Shown: positions 11,455 to 24,660 of the stretch, one piece after another
Layout of the letters: each line of letters begins with the position of its first letter
How positions within the stretch are numbered: position 1 is the first letter of the stretch
Assembly (NCBI GenBank): GCA_000231825.2
Contig: JH720297.1
Location: 1,171,543 to 1,235,542, forward strand
Direction of reading: 5' to 3'
DNA: 64,000 nt
Source of the DNA: Tetrahymena elliotti 4EA
Taxonomy: Eukaryota; Ciliophora; Oligohymenophorea; Hymenostomatida; Tetrahymenidae
Position numbers and translations under genes: made by a program
Notes under the pieces: generated by a model
Database searches by the model: none
The model's input: the letters and a program-made list of their open reading frames with translations, nothing else
Told to the model about the DNA's origin: nothing

Positions 11455-13662
11455 TGACAAAATGGGAATAGAAGAAGCTAAAAAAATTGGAATGAGCTTA
11501 GAAAAGTGCCAAAATATCAGTTCTTTGACTCTTAAACTTTTGTAATTATGTTATACTTATTTAATTAGGCTTTTAAGAAAAGGATTAACTCTTGCTATTT
11601 ATTTTCAAAAATAAATTTGTTATTTTTTGGGTAGTCACAAAAATTTAGGAGCAGAAGGAGTAAAAATTATTGGAAAGGGTTTAGAAAAGTGCCAAAATAT
11701 TAGTTCTTTGAATCTTGATCTTAAGTAGTTTTTTTAATTAATTACTGATTTAATTAGGTTTTTAAGGAAATGATTAAATAAGTATAAAAAAACTTAAGGC
11801 CTTGAATAAGTTAGTCAGTAAAAGCAGCTTTTGATCTAATGATTACTTATTTATTAAGTATCAATCAATTTATATATAAATTTATAACTTATTCTAAATT
11901 TCTTACTTTTAATTTTATTATCTTCAAAATGAATTTGTTATTTTTTGAGTAGAATCAACTTGGTATAGAAGGAGCAAAAAATATTGGAATGAGCATAGAA
12001 AAGTGCCAAAATATCAGTTCTTTGAAACTCAATCTTAGGTAAATTTCGTTAAATGATTAGTTAAGTACAAAAGAATTAAAGATAGTAAGTAAAAGCTACT
12101 TCTGATTAAATATGTATTCATTTATTAATCAAACAATCAATCCAATTATAATTTATTTACTTATTTCATTATTTCATACTTCCAATTTTCTTATTGATTT
12201 CTTTTTATTTTCAAAACAAATTAAAACAAGTTTATTAATTTCTGATTAGCTTTAATGAAATTGATGCAGATGGAGCAAAATATATTGGAATGAGCTTAGA
12301 AAAGTGCCAGAACTTCACTTCTTTGGATCTTACTCTCAGGTAATTTTTTTAAATACTGATTTTTTTAAAGAAAATGATTAATTAAGTACAAAAGAAAATA
12401 AATAAATAAATAAGTAAGTAAAAGCAGATTTTGATTAAATATTTATTTATTAATCAAGCATCATTTATAAATTTATTTTTTCAAAGTACCATTCATTTAA
12501 AAACTTTAATTCAATTAATTGCAAATTCTTCCTAACTAAGTTAACTAAGTGATGTAGAATTATGAAAATTTCGAAAATTCATTAACCTCAAATATATTAA
12601 ATTTTAATGTATTCCTAATCAAATTTAAAAAATTTAATATTTACCCTGCCATATTGTATCGTTTTTTATTATCAATTTTTATTATCTTAGATTTAACTAT
12701 TTTTGAATTTTTCTTTAATATGCTTTGCTTAGCAAAGCTAATCATTAAATTAATTAGATTTATAGCTATTTAATTAAATATCATTTGGCTCTACTTATTT
12801 CTTTATTTCTTACTTGCAATTTCTTATCTCTTCTTAACTTCTAAATAAGTGAAAACAAATTTTTATTTACTGAGTATTTTGAATGAACTTTGTGCAGAAA
12901 GAGCAAAATATATTGCAGTGAGCTTAGAAAAGTGCTAAAATCAGTTCTTTGATTCTCGAGCTTGGGTAATTTTTTAGAATACTGATTTAATTATATTTTT
13001 AAGGAAATTGTAAAAGAACTAAATAAATAAGCATGTAGCCTAAAAGTTGCTTTTGATATCATAATTATTTATTTACCAGACATCAATCAATTTATAAATT
13101 TATCACTAATTTGTTCATTTCTTACTTACTTTCAATTTACTTATCTATGGCTTCTTATTTTCAAAACAAATTTCTTTTTTTCTGAGTAGCAGTTTTCTTA
13201 TCAATTTGCTTCTTCCTTTCAAAAAAAATTAAAATTAATTTTTTATTTTCTGAGTAGATAAAATAATCTTAGTGTAGAAGGAGTAAAAAATATAGGAATG
13301 ATCTTAGAAAAGCGCCCACATATCAGTTCTTTTAATATCGATCTTACGTAATTTTTTTAAATACTGATTGAGTTGTTTTTTAAGGAAGTGATGAATTAAA
13401 TTAAATTTGTTTACTTATTTCTTTATTTCTAACTTTCAAATTTCTTTTCTATCACTTCTATTTTCAAAACAAATTTACTATTATCTTCAGAATAATTTTA
13501 ATCTTTGTGCTTTTTTATTTTTTATTTTTTGGCTGCAATTTATTTTTACTATTTTTCTAAATCAGATAAACAAATACCTTCTTCATTATTTTAATTTATA
13601 TAATTAATTCATAAATATTTAGTAACAATAATTTAAACGGTGTCTTTAAGATAAGCCTTTGA
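11455..13662 (+). pseudogene. Leucine-rich-repeat exon array, probably decaying
   Basis: Seven similar short exons are spaced 180-650 bp apart: 11455-11541, 11635-11724, 11953-12038, 12250-12339, about 12877-12965, 13258-13347 and a last partial one 13623-13662 ending in TGA. The first six each encode one LRR of ribonuclease-inhibitor style, consensus LGIEGAKNIGMSLEKCQ followed by NISSL. Most are 87 or 90 nt and flanked by ...gagtag acceptors and GTAATTTTT donors, all phase 2, so they could splice in frame. Three faults are visible: the 11953 exon is in the wrong phase at its acceptor; the 12877 exon has lost the acceptor AG and carries a 2-nt deletion after the EKC codons; no start exon is visible. 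Intron sequences between the copies are also related, so the array grew by tandem duplication of an exon-plus-intron unit. Large LRR families of this type are common in ciliates. A working gene that skips bad exons cannot be excluded. Confidence 0.6.
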
Positions 13663-15371
13663 AGAAACTGAATCCTTCTCTTGTCTATGATATATGCCAA
13701 TTTTTAAATATAAGATGAAAGTGATGCTACTTTTAGCTTTTGATATTATCATTTTCTATTATATATTATGAGTATAAGATGAAAATTAGTTAATTAATAA
13801 TTAATTTTTGAAAAGTATGGATTGTTTGCTTTTAAATTAACTTTTTTTATTAAAAGTACAGATTAAATTTGTTAAATTAATAAATCTTTTTTAATTTTTT
13901 AAAAGTTATTTAAGATGAAAAAAATACTCCAATATTTCTAGAAAAATTTTAGCGAAGAAAAATGAAATAATATATTGTAGCTAATTAGATCCTAGATTTT
14001 TAGTATCTGAAGAGATTATTGATTGTTCTTTCATTATGAGAGAGATATTTTTAATATAAAATTCAATGCTAAATAAATTTTGGTTTTTTAAATTTTTGAA
14101 TTTTAATTAGGAATAAATAAAATTATTGAGTTTTTTTTTTATTCTTCTTAGAGTAAATTTTAACAAATTCTTAAAAAATTTATTTTTATGTTTCAAAAAG
14201 AAACAAAATTGATACTTATTAATTGATTGATTTGAAGTTGTCGTTGTTTTTTGATATCTAATCAATAAAGAAGATGTTAAAATCAATGAGAATTGAAAAA
14301 AAATAAGTTAAGAAATTGATAGATAATTTTCATAACTTTGAACTCTTTATGGAATATTTTGATTTATTTTTATTTAGTTATTTGGCAGATGATAACTAAT
14401 TGAATCCAAAATAACACATTTCAGAACTTTTAGGATTTTACTTTATAAAGAAGGATTAAAATGCTAAAAATAACCTTCAACACTCGAATTGACAAATAAC
14501 CATAAGCTTTCAAGATTATAATTTGCAAAATAAACTCAAATCTGATAATTAAAAATAGTTTAAACTAAAAAAAAAATTCGAAAATAAAATTAATATTTTT
14601 GTTTAGTTCATTTGATAAATTAACACAATTTTCTTTTAATTTTAAATATTTAAATTTTTTTTTTCATTTAAAATTGTAATTTGTTTAATTTATTTTTAAA
14701 TAAATGTAATTTTATCAAAAATAATAAGATTTTAATGTAGTTTGTATTTGAATATTTTGTATTATCTAATGCTTTTTATGAGTTTTAAAAAGGAAATTTT
14801 AGGGATATCAAATATTGTGTGGAAATAAATTTAAATTGAATTATTATTCATACAAAATATGATAGAATATATATATTCAAAATATTTTTTAATATTATTT
14901 AATCATTAATATGACAGAGTCTGTCTATAGATCTGAAATTAGGCTCTCATAAAAATGTATCTGAATTATTTAAGTTTCAATATAGATTGAGTCATAAATA
15001 TTCAGACTAGTATAGTTGATGATTATGATTTAGAGAGAGGATTTTATCAGATGTGTATAGATAAAATATAAAATTCATGGATAATTTTAATATAAAGAAT
15101 GTATAACTTACTCAAGGAAAGTAGTAGAATTTGTATTTAAAATCTAAGTTTTTCTTATGTGTAGAAAGAATCTGATTTAATTATCACAAGTTGTCTTAAA
15201 TGTTAGATTTAAATTTTATTTTTTGATTTTTTATCATAATTTTAAATTAGTTTATGATTATTTTATTAATATTTTATATATTTATTGTTTAGTTTAGTTA
15301 TTCTTAGATTGGAATTAATCTTCAATCAATCAATAATCTGCTGTTTTTTTTAAATGAATAAATGAATGGAT
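13663..15371. other. Intergenic stretch with one weak open frame
   Basis: Mostly AT-rich non-coding sequence between the LRR array and the 3' end of the Mei2-like gene. The only coding-like piece is the interrupted frame at 14274-14615, listed separately. Confidence 0.5.
14274..14615 (+). pseudogene. Possible small gene remnant interrupted by one TGA
   Basis: From ATG 14274 the frame runs 72 codons to a TGA at 14490, and the same frame stays open for another 40 codons to TGA at 14613. Both halves have ciliate coding composition (Gln from TAA/TAG, many Asn, Lys and Asp codons); the first half includes QHISELLGFYFIKK. I recognise no family. Because only TGA stops translation in this code, frames of about 70-110 codons arise easily by chance, so this is a weak call. 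Confidence 0.25.
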
Positions 15372-18300
15372 TCACTGCTAAAGAATTTGGAGGTCTAAAG
15401 TAGGATTAGGTAAGATAAGAGGTTTAAATGATTTATCCTATTTTTAAAATGATTATTTTAAAATAAATAAAATAATAAATAAATTGTTTATTACAACTAA
15501 AGCGCTCATTACTCCTGACTTTTTAAAGTGGGCAATTAACTCATTTCTACCTTATATTCTTGCATAGCAAATATAGCAAACCTATTTAGTTTATAAATAA
15601 AAATTTATTAACTATTGTTATTAAATAATTATAGATAGATTACCTTTTCACTCCTAATCATCTCCCATCTTTTTCCATTAAACTCATTGTAGAAAGGAAT
15701 AATATGCTTTGGATCAATAAAATTGATGAAAGCATAACCAATGTTGCAATGATTCTATTTTTAGTTTAAAAGTATTATTGTTGATCAAGCATAATTAAAT
15801 TAATAAATTTTTAATCTTAAAATTAATAAATCTTTAATTGATTGATTTATGTTAATAAAAATAACAAATTGATTTAGTAAAAATTACTTAATAAATTAAG
15901 AAAGAAATAAGAAAAATGTTTGATTGATTGATTACTTTGAAGTCCATAGGAAGGTATACGAAATCGTAAAGCCCTTTGTAATTAATATCTATAATTCTTA
16001 AAAAATCTTCTTAATTGTATCTGTTTGGGATATTTCTAACCATGATTGTTGCTCTTCTGTCTTTAAAGGAGGAGATATTTTCTAAATTTACTTAGAAATT
16101 TAAGTTGTTATTTTGTTTGGTTCCATTGCTTCCAAGTATAGTGCTCACTTTACTCTGAGATTGTGATGGTTAGTAGTTATTATGTAAATTTATTTAGTTA
16201 GGGTATTATCTGTTACTAACAACTTATCCATTTAAATTGTTTTACATTTATGTTACTTCGTATTGCTCTACCATATTAGGATTTTGAGGATTGTTAAAGC
16301 ACACCTCATTTAAGAATTAGTTATTATTATTTAACAGATTCATGAATTAGGTTTGCTAACTGTTTTGTAAGCGAACTTGCAATTGACCTGTTACTGCATT
16401 GTTTTAGCTTGTGATCATTTAATTATTTAAGTTTTAAGAATTGTTCATAGGATTGGTGTTAGTTTAAGAATTGTTATTATTGCTTTAGTAGAAGCTGCTG
16501 TTAATCTGATAAATTTGGTTATTATCAAAACTCATCCTCAAAGAAGAAGCTGAAAATGGATTTTCTTCTTAACTCTTTCTTAGCTGATTAAAGTTGTTAC
16601 TGAAATATCCTCCTTAGTTGTATTGAGGAAAGTTAGTAGAAGAAAGCGAAGAAGAAGAGGATTATGAAATTTGTTATAAATATTAAATTTATTGTGAAGA
16701 AGAACCAATTTCTTAGCTCATTTATAAGTTAGATATTGATTATTATAATTAATTCATATTATTCATTTATGAGTTATTTTATTTTAATTAAGGCTGAGGC
16801 TGATGACAGCTTGCTTATAAAATATTTCCTGAGAAGCTATTTTAGAGGAGTTTCAAAGAAGAACCATTGTTATTGTTTGTATTATCATTGTTGCTGTTGC
16901 TTCCATTGCTGTTATAGTTGAATGAACTAAAGTTGTTGACATTAGGATTCATCTTTTTTTATTTTTTTTATTGTAATTATTTACAAGTGTAAATATTTTC
17001 GTTTTCATTATTTATGTAGGATTGATTATCTATTTAAGCACTTAATGAGTTAGATGAATTAGAAGATAAAAATTTATTATTTTAAGAAAGTGTTTGTTAA
17101 GCTACTAGAGTATTTTAGTAATCACTAATTTCTTAAAGTTCTCTTCTTTATTAGTATCCATACAACTATGGTTGTTAATTTTGATTTTAGGCAGAGTAGG
17201 TTTATTGATAGAGATTATCTTGCTTGTTTGGTTGAATTACCTGGAATGAGTTGTTTGTGTTTTCATCAATGTTATAGTAGTTATTGAAAATATTATTTAT
17301 TGTTTACTATTAGATAGGATTGAGTGTATTATTAGAATTGAAAAATGAATATGAATTCAATCTTTAGTTATACCCTAATTCTAATCCACTTGGAATAGCT
17401 GGAGATGATGTATTATTAGGTGAAGTAGGCATTAATCCTAGCTATTGAGAAGAAATTCCTTCATTTTATTTTGTTTGAATTAGTTATTGCTATTACTATT
17501 GAATCAAAGGAGCATTTTATTTAACAGATTTAACTCTTGCATTCTTTAAAATAATGTCTGTAGTGTTTTCTTTAGAAAATATTAAAATATTTTTAAGTAA
17601 TTCTTAAATGAATTTCTCCTCAACTTCAGGGAAATGAGCTCTATGCAAATAGATAAATGATTTTCTATCTTTCTCTTGTAGTTTTATTATTCTGTCAACT
17701 TCTTTTAGAGATCTTACATCAAAATATCTAACAACAAGTTTACTATTTAAACTTGAATATTCAAGAATTTTGCCAAAGCACCCTAAATAGTCGAGAACAA
17801 GCTTTTAATTGAAACTGTTGGCATTTGAAATAAGCTATTTATTTAATAAAAACGATTAATTTTATCATCTAAATAAAATAGAAAATGTTTAAGATAGTAA
17901 AGATAAATTGATTTACAATAAACCAAATAATTTTCATTTTCACTCAATGTTGCTTTGCAAAAAAATCATTTAGTAGAGATACTTGAATATTTTTAAATGG
18001 GATAGGAAAATTCAAACAATTTTTTTTTTATTTGATGTGAAATTTAGATTTAATTTTAATAAATCTACTATGAGTGTTTATTTCAATGATAAAAATGATG
18101 AATTTTTTATAAAAATTGCGGAATTAGCAAGCAAGTAGAAATTGCTTTTATTTTCAAATTAGACAGGGTTTAATAAATTTTTGCAGAGAAAGCTAAATAG
18201 AAGAAAAGTTAATTTTTAGTGGAGTTATGTTCTTAATTTTACTTTTAAAAAAGTAGAGAAAAACAAAGACAAAGAGTTCAAATTATTTAATGAATATTAC

Positions 18301-18697
18301 CATGTAATCTATATAATCAAAATCATTAAAGTCACTTAGATATGAAACCTTCATTTTATTAGCATATGATTAAGAGAGAGATTAAAATGCTGACAATGAT
18401 GACTGAATATTATAAAAGCTTAGCACTACAATCCTGTTAATTTGTATTATCATTAATGAAGTGTTAATTTATTTAAAGATCATTTTAAATGTAGGTTTAC
18501 TTTTCAAGCTAGTATTTATGGTGATCAATGTTCTGTATATCTCCATAAGATCTGATAAAACCTAGAAACTATTCTAAATCATCTTATTAACTGAGTTAGA
18601 TGACCACATTTCTTGAGGGCTTAGAAGATGGATCAAGACTCTATTTTAAACAATGATAAAATTAGTTAATTATAATAAATTTTGCAAAGTAGAACAT
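15372..18697 (-). CDS. Mei2-like RNA-binding protein with three RRM domains
   Basis: Six exons, all phase-consistent: 18697-18501, 18433-18301, 17834-15936, 15754-15644, 15581-15495, 15437-15372; 830 residues; stop TGA at 15374-15372. The first two exons encode RRM1 (SRNVVIQLSQQDDLEQFL, then IVVLSFYNIQSSLSAFQSL). The start of exon 3 encodes RRM2 (LDYLGCFGKILEY...LVVRYFDVRSLKEVDRI). A Gln/Asn/Ser-rich linker of about 500 residues follows. At residues 701-809 lies the characteristic C-terminal Mei2 RRM (RRM_2): RRATIMVRNIPNRYNQEDFL, GLYDFVYLPMDFK, CNIGYAFINFIDP, PFYNEFNGKRWEM, CYARIQGRNELIAHFK, then DKSFKPLIL near the end as in Mei2 proteins. In fission yeast Mei2 switches cells to meiosis by binding a non-coding RNA, and plant AML proteins act in meiosis and growth; a meiotic or RNA-regulatory role here is inferred. 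The first exon start (18697) is the least certain part. Confidence 0.85.
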
Positions 18698-18772
18698 ATA
18701 TTTAATTATTGCTTTTTTTTTTTTGAAAGGGAGTGTTTTTTGCTTTATTTTCAAATATATAGGAAATAACTA

Positions 18773-19366
18773 TCAAGAAAACAAACAAATCTTTTACACA
18801 AAGGCAACTTAAATTTAGTTAATCGCCTGGCTGCTATTCAGGGAAAAAGCGTTAGAGTTTCTAAAAGAATTAAGAGGAGGCACTGATGCAGTTAAAGGAG
18901 CTGAAGAGTTAGCTTTGTTAGTTCTATTGATTCTAGCTATTATTACCACATTGCAAGCTTTGAATTCCCAAGCAAAGATCTTTAATATCATCTTAAGATT
19001 TTGGTGACTCCAATGTAGTTTATTATGAACCAATATTCCAATCGATGCTGTCATCGAGTATCTCAGGTTTTTTTCTTTTAGGGTAGTGGCTGCTTTATGG
19101 CATAATTATTAAATTAAATATTAGGCCTTTAAGTTAAATTTTGAATAAGTAATAATTAGAAAGTAACCATACCTTTTTTGTTCCTTCTCATCAAAATTGT
19201 TAATCAACTTAATACCATTTTAAAATAGCTCATTTGCTTTCAATTACTGAGGAAATGAAGCGAAAGCACCCTTTTCAGGGGAAATGTGGTTTACAGAAGC
19301 AGATTTAACAGTAGCATCTATAAGTCTGAGGTACTCCTTGAGTTCATCGTCAATATGTGGATCCAT
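18773..19366 (-). CDS. Small hypothetical protein
   Basis: Start 19366 (MDPHIDDELKEYLRLIDATV); preferred model with exons 19366-19168 and 19092-18773, a 75-nt intron at 19093-19167, TGA at 18775-18773; 172 residues. The first exon is acidic and helical; the second has RYAATTLKEKNLRYSMTA, an aromatic/hydrophobic helix (ILVHNKLHWSHQNLKMIL) and a Ser/Asn/Ala/Pro-rich tail. Codon use in this frame (GCT, AAC, TCT) looks coding. No family recognised. The intron is a multiple of three and its read-through is also open, so the border is uncertain; a different donor (19165) with the same acceptor would give another frame (PEILDDSIDWNIGS) in exon 2. It ends only 76 bp before the Mei2-like start on the same strand. 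Confidence 0.55.
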
Positions 19367-21814
19367 TGTAAAATGTATTTATGTATTTTCTTTACTTGTC
19401 TTTATTATTAGTATTCTTTCTCTTGTTTATAAATCTATTCTGTTTATTATAATATTCTGCGCGTTTTGTTTATCTTTGATTTTATATTAATCAATCACTA
19501 TTATTTGATTTATAATGAACTATTTATTTGCTGATTAATTAAAACTCTATCAATCAATCAATTTCAATCGCCTTTTTTATTAATTTTTAATGCATTTATT
19601 TAAATTATTTTGAATGTTTAACATATCTAACAAAAATTTAACAAATCATTCAAATATCTCTGGGGAATTAAAAAATACAGTTGTTAGTGATCGTTTAAAA
19701 ATCAAATTATCTAATAATCTTTATATTCTTAATTTCAATTATTTTATTATGTGTATCCTATTTTCCTTCTCATTTCATTCATTTTTGAATGACTATTTGA
19801 AATATTTCTATTATCTAAATAAATGAGTAAATCTCTTAATAAAATGTGATCAATAATCGTTTGATTATTTTTGATTCTAAATATTTTCATTCAAATACTT
19901 ATTTTGTCATTCACATTCAAATATTTCTCAAAAAAAAAACAGCTTAATAAAATTTGAATATTCAAACGAAAACTAAATCATAACTATCACAAACACCAAC
20001 AGACATAACTGGGGCTTATCATTTATTTAAAATATTGCAGCTTTCAATAAAATCAATTTATTTTCAAATATTAAAATCGTGTTTTTATTTTTCAATTAAA
20101 AACTCCTTGAAAACAAAATTATATTTTATTCATCATTTTTTTGTTTTGAAAATAGTATTTTAAATTGTAAATTAAGCAAATATTTAAATTAACTATTTTA
20201 TATTTTAAGGATAATATCTAACTTTAATTTATTTAGATCTTAACTTTAATCTATTTTTAAGTATTAATACAAATAATTCAGGATTTTATATCGTTATAAA
20301 AATTTGGGCATTTGATTAAATAAATGAATAGATTTTATAATACTTATCTTCATAATAAAAGAAATTTTAATAATTACCTTCTTTTAACTTGAAAATAGAT
20401 ATTTTATCTTCAAATAATGTGGATTGTTTTCTGAAAAAATATTTTGAAACAGATTCCAAAAAAAAAAATTTCTTTTTTTAAAGAAGAAAATAAAATTTAT
20501 TTCATAAAATATTTTATCCTAGAAAAAAGAAAAATATTTTTTTATTCGTCTGAAACTAATATTAAAGAATTTTGATTTTAGATTTTTTAATAAATTATTA
20601 AATTTGAAATAATTAATAAACCAATATATTAAAAATTATTTTAATTAATTTTAAAAAATAAATCAACACAATTTTTTATTTTTAGCATAATTTAATTTAA
20701 ATAATCTCTTAATTAAATTTAATTTAAATTAGCTCATAATTTAATAAATTTCATTGTCATTTTCTCAAAAATACTGAATTAAATTTGATTGAAAATAGCG
20801 AAGTAAAAAATCTTTATTTTTAAGTTAAGCTAATAATTTAATTGGTTAGTGAATACATGACTTAGTATACGAAAATGTATCCGAATGTGTAAGATCAAAC
20901 AAATTTTACACTTTGGCTAGTTAAATTGGATAATTAATAATTTTAGTTTTTTAAAAGCATTTTTCTTTCAGCAACTGTATTGTATATCCTAATTTGAAGC
21001 ATGCGATTTGAATGGTGGAAAGAAGAAAAAACAATTTTCCATAAACAAATAATAGTAAAATGATGATTATGATTATCCATATATTAGATTACAGTTATAA
21101 AAATTTAATTTATTGATGTTTTAATCATGAAAAAGATAATTCATTATAAATACTAGAAGAAGACTAAGAAAATTAAATAAATAGTTGAATATTACCGTAA
21201 ATTAATCTATTAATAATGTATATCAATGAGGCTTTCCTTTTCTCAGATTTTTGACTTTTTCCTATTTAGGGTATTTAAATTTGCTTAGATTTAAGGATAA
21301 ATTTACAATTTTGGATTTGATAAAAAATAATTAAAATTGTAGGATGTAAGTAGAAGTCTTAGTTTACAAATGAAAATTAAATCTTTAATATAGTCTATTA
21401 TTTTTGTATTTTATATTAATTTTGATTATTATGCAATAAAGATTTATTAATTAACTAAATCTTTCGTTTATTGCGTTATCGGATCAATTTATCTATTATT
21501 GAATCTAATTTACGACACATTTTTTATGGTTTTTAAGGGAGAAGAAATTGAGATTAAAAATTAAACCATAAATAGAATTGAACATTAAATAGTGACGTAA
21601 GAATAATACATGCAAATATTGATTTATAATCAAACATAGATAATTATATAAAATATTTAATATTTCTTTATCAACATGCTTTAAATAGGCTTAGATGATG
21701 AATAAATTCAAAAACTGATTTATAATTAATATTAATAAAATAAATAGCAAATAATTAGATTTGTTTTTCAAGTTAATTAAAAAAAAGGATATTTTTTCAC
21801 TCTATTATCAGAAA
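19367..21814. other. Long divergent intergenic region
   Basis: About 2.4 kb of roughly 80% AT sequence between the small gene (-) and the acyl-CoA synthetase (+). A 70-codon frame at 19614-19826 has no support beyond length. No RNA gene recognised. It must hold both promoters. Confidence 0.5.
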
Positions 21815-23968
21815 ATGATCAGAAATATTATCAAGTACTCTTTCACAAAGAGATCCATTTCAAATGCACCCATTTCACTTTCTTATGTCCATGGTATTTC
21901 CAGTAAACCCTTAAGCTATATCACTATTGGTGAGAAGCTAAGAGAGCAAGCATACAAAAACTCTGATCAAGTTGCTTTGATCTCCCATTTGTAAAAGAAA
22001 CAATTCAGTTACTCAGAACTCTACAGATCATGTGAAAATGTTGCTGCTAGTCTTCTTTCTTTAGGATTAAAAAAGGGTGATCGTATTGGTATCTATTCCC
22101 CCAATAATTATGAATGGGCCATTACTCAATATGCTGCTTCAATGGCTGATTTGATTCTAGTTAACATCAACCCTGCTTACTAAGAACATGAACTAGAATA
22201 TTGTCTTAAAAAAGGTATTTCAATTTTTCAATTTTTGCATCAGAACAAATGAAATTTCAAAAGGAAAGCAATAATTTAGAAATATAGTCTACTAAAGATG
22301 CTAAATCTGTTAAAATTTAGTGGATATATTAGATAATTTCTTTGCATTTCCTATTTTTCATTTTATTGTTTAACACATTTATATTATAAAAAGTTGGAGT
22401 CAAGGCTATTGTTATGGCATCCCATCACAGAAAGAGTGATTACATTAAATTCATCAATAACATTATTCCTGAATTGTAAACATCTGAGATTGGCAAGCTA
22501 AAGAGTGCAAAGATCCCTACTTTGAAGTTTGTAATAAGAATAGATGATGAAAAAACACCAGGTATGATGAATTTTAAGAGTCTTTTTGAACTAGCTGGTG
22601 CCAAAGACTATCAAAAGCTTCACACAACTATGAGAATTACTGAACCTGATGATGCTACTAATATTTAATTTACATCTGGTACTACTGGTAACCCTAAGGG
22701 AGCTACTTTAACTCACTTTAATATTCTTAACAATGGCTATTTGTTGGGTAATTATAATTAATACATTATTTTGCTTTCATTATTATATACAACAAACAAT
22801 CTTTGAACGTATTAGTAATCTTTTTATATATTTAAATAGGTTAGAGATTAGGTCTTTAATAATCTGATAAGATTTGTCTTTCTGTACCTCTTTATCATTG
22901 CTTTGGTATGGTCATGGGTAATTTGGCTGCTTTAAATTATGGATCTACTATTGTTTTACCAAGTGAAGGATTTAATCCTTAACATTCAATGTAAAGTGTT
23001 GGAGAGTATAAAATCACAACTATGTATGGTGTCCCTACTATGTTTTATGAATATATTAAAGAATATGAGCATAATCCTAAATTATACAACATCTCTACAC
23101 TCAAGAAGGGTATCATGGCTGGTGCCTTATGTCCTTAAGTAAATTTTATGGTTAAATTTGTGAGTTGATTTTAATGATTTTAAAATAATTTTTAGTCTTT
23201 AATGAGCAAACTTATTAATGAATGGGGTATGACAGATTTGTAAATAGCATATGGTATGACTGAAACATCTCCCATTTCATTCTAAACTGAGTCTTCTGAT
23301 AACTTAGAAGATAAGTGTGGTACAGTAGGAAAAATCTTCCCTCATACAGAAGCAAAAATTATAAATAGTAAAGGAAAGATAGTTGAAAGAGGAGTTTCAG
23401 GAGAGTTGTGTATTAGAGGATATCCAGTTATGTAAAAATATTGGGCAGATATTAAAAATACTAATAAAACTATTGATACTAATGGCTGGTTAAAGACTGG
23501 TGATGTTGCTAGTATGGATGAAAGAGGTTATGTTAAAATAGTAGGTAGAATCAAAGAAATGATCATTCGTGGTGGTGAAAATATTTATCCAAAGTAACTT
23601 CTTTATCATTTTTATATTTATTTCTTTATTCTTGACTGAAAATTAATAGGGAAATAGAAGAATTTTTAAGAACTCATCCTAGCATTATGGATGTTTAAGT
23701 AGTAGGAATTCCAAACCAAAAATTCGGTGAGGAAACATTTGCTCTAATAAGACTTAAACTTAACCAAGAACTTAAACCTTAAGACATAGCAGATTACTGT
23801 AAAGGTTAAATTGCACATTATAAAGTACCAAAATATGTCAAATTTGTTGATTCTTTCCCTCTCACAATTACTGGAAAGCCATAAAAATTCAAAATGGTTG
23901 CTTCAATCAAAGAAGAAATGAATGGTAATGAATAAAATCTTGAAAAATATCAAATTAGGACATATTGA
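21815..23968 (+). CDS. ACSF2: Mitochondrial acyl-CoA synthetase, ACSF2 type
   Basis: Five exons: 21815-22214, 22394-22747, 22840-23138, 23196-23593, 23650-23968 (TGA at 23966); 589 residues, close to ACSF2 (about 615). The start [14 protein letters not shown] is a basic amphipathic mitochondrial presequence. ANL-family motifs follow in order: [18 protein letters not shown], the P-loop motif [89 protein letters not shown], and the C-terminal [14 protein letters not shown] with the catalytic Lys region. The enzyme activates medium-chain fatty acids with ATP to acyl-AMP and then to acyl-CoA in the mitochondrial matrix, feeding beta-oxidation. The NIYPKEIEE block after the hinge and the [11 protein letters not shown] segment agree best with ACSF2 rather than 4-coumarate ligase. 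Splice phases all match. Confidence 0.9.
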
Positions 23969-24660
23969 GCCAATTAAATCTATTTAGTTATTATTTGTTG
24001 TTTGTTTTTAAATTTCTTTTAAAATATTTCAATCCTTTAATTAATAATCCAATATTTTATATGCCTTATCAAAGTCATCCATATTTTAATTTAAGGAATG
24101 AAACATGGTCTTTAATAAAGACCATTATCCAACAAACCATTTGCAATGGATTCAAGTAATTTTATCATTTTCAATAAAAAATAATAAATTAAATTGTGTA
24201 GTTTTAATAAAAATTTGTAAAAATCTAATTTTAATTAATTTACAAAAATAAAATTAATAATATTTAAGAAATATAATTAAAAAAGATAAACAAAAAATAA
24301 ATTTTATTTCACTACTATTTATTGATTATTAGTTTAATAATAAAGTTGGAGGTAATTACAATTTTTAAAAAATAAAAAAATAGATTAATGAACATATTTA
24401 TTTCTGTTTTCATTTAGTAATTAAAAAAATAATTAATCTATCATCTAATTAGTACGAAATAAATATTTCAAACATAGCATAATAAATTAACTAATCTTTT
24501 TGCTTTGAAAATTAATCTACGGAAATAGAAATCACTCATACTCATAAAATTGTTGCTTTTAAAAAATTATTAGAATATAAAATTTTGTACAAAAAATATT
24601 GAAAGAAAGCGTAAAAGATCAATTAAAGTGTTTATTTATTCAAAAATGCAAAAAATTAAT
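23969..24660. other. 3' flank of acyl-CoA synthetase gene
   Basis: AT-rich, non-coding as far as I can see; it leads into the tandem repeat array. Confidence 0.5.

Noticed and set aside
16736..16921. Cys-rich frame on + strand (HCCYS ending)
   Set aside because: It is the complement of the Asn/Ser/Gln linker (AAC/AAT/GGA codons) of the Mei2-like gene; not a real Cys-rich peptide.
18773..19092. Alternative frame PEILDDSIDWNIGS for exon 2 of the small gene
   Set aside because: It also fits a splice (donor at 19165), but codon use is poorer and the tail runs into low-complexity sequence; kept only as an alternative.
19614..19826. 70-residue frame MFNISNKNLTNHSN...
   Set aside because: No domain, ordinary intergenic composition, and a length expected by chance with a single stop codon in AT-rich DNA.
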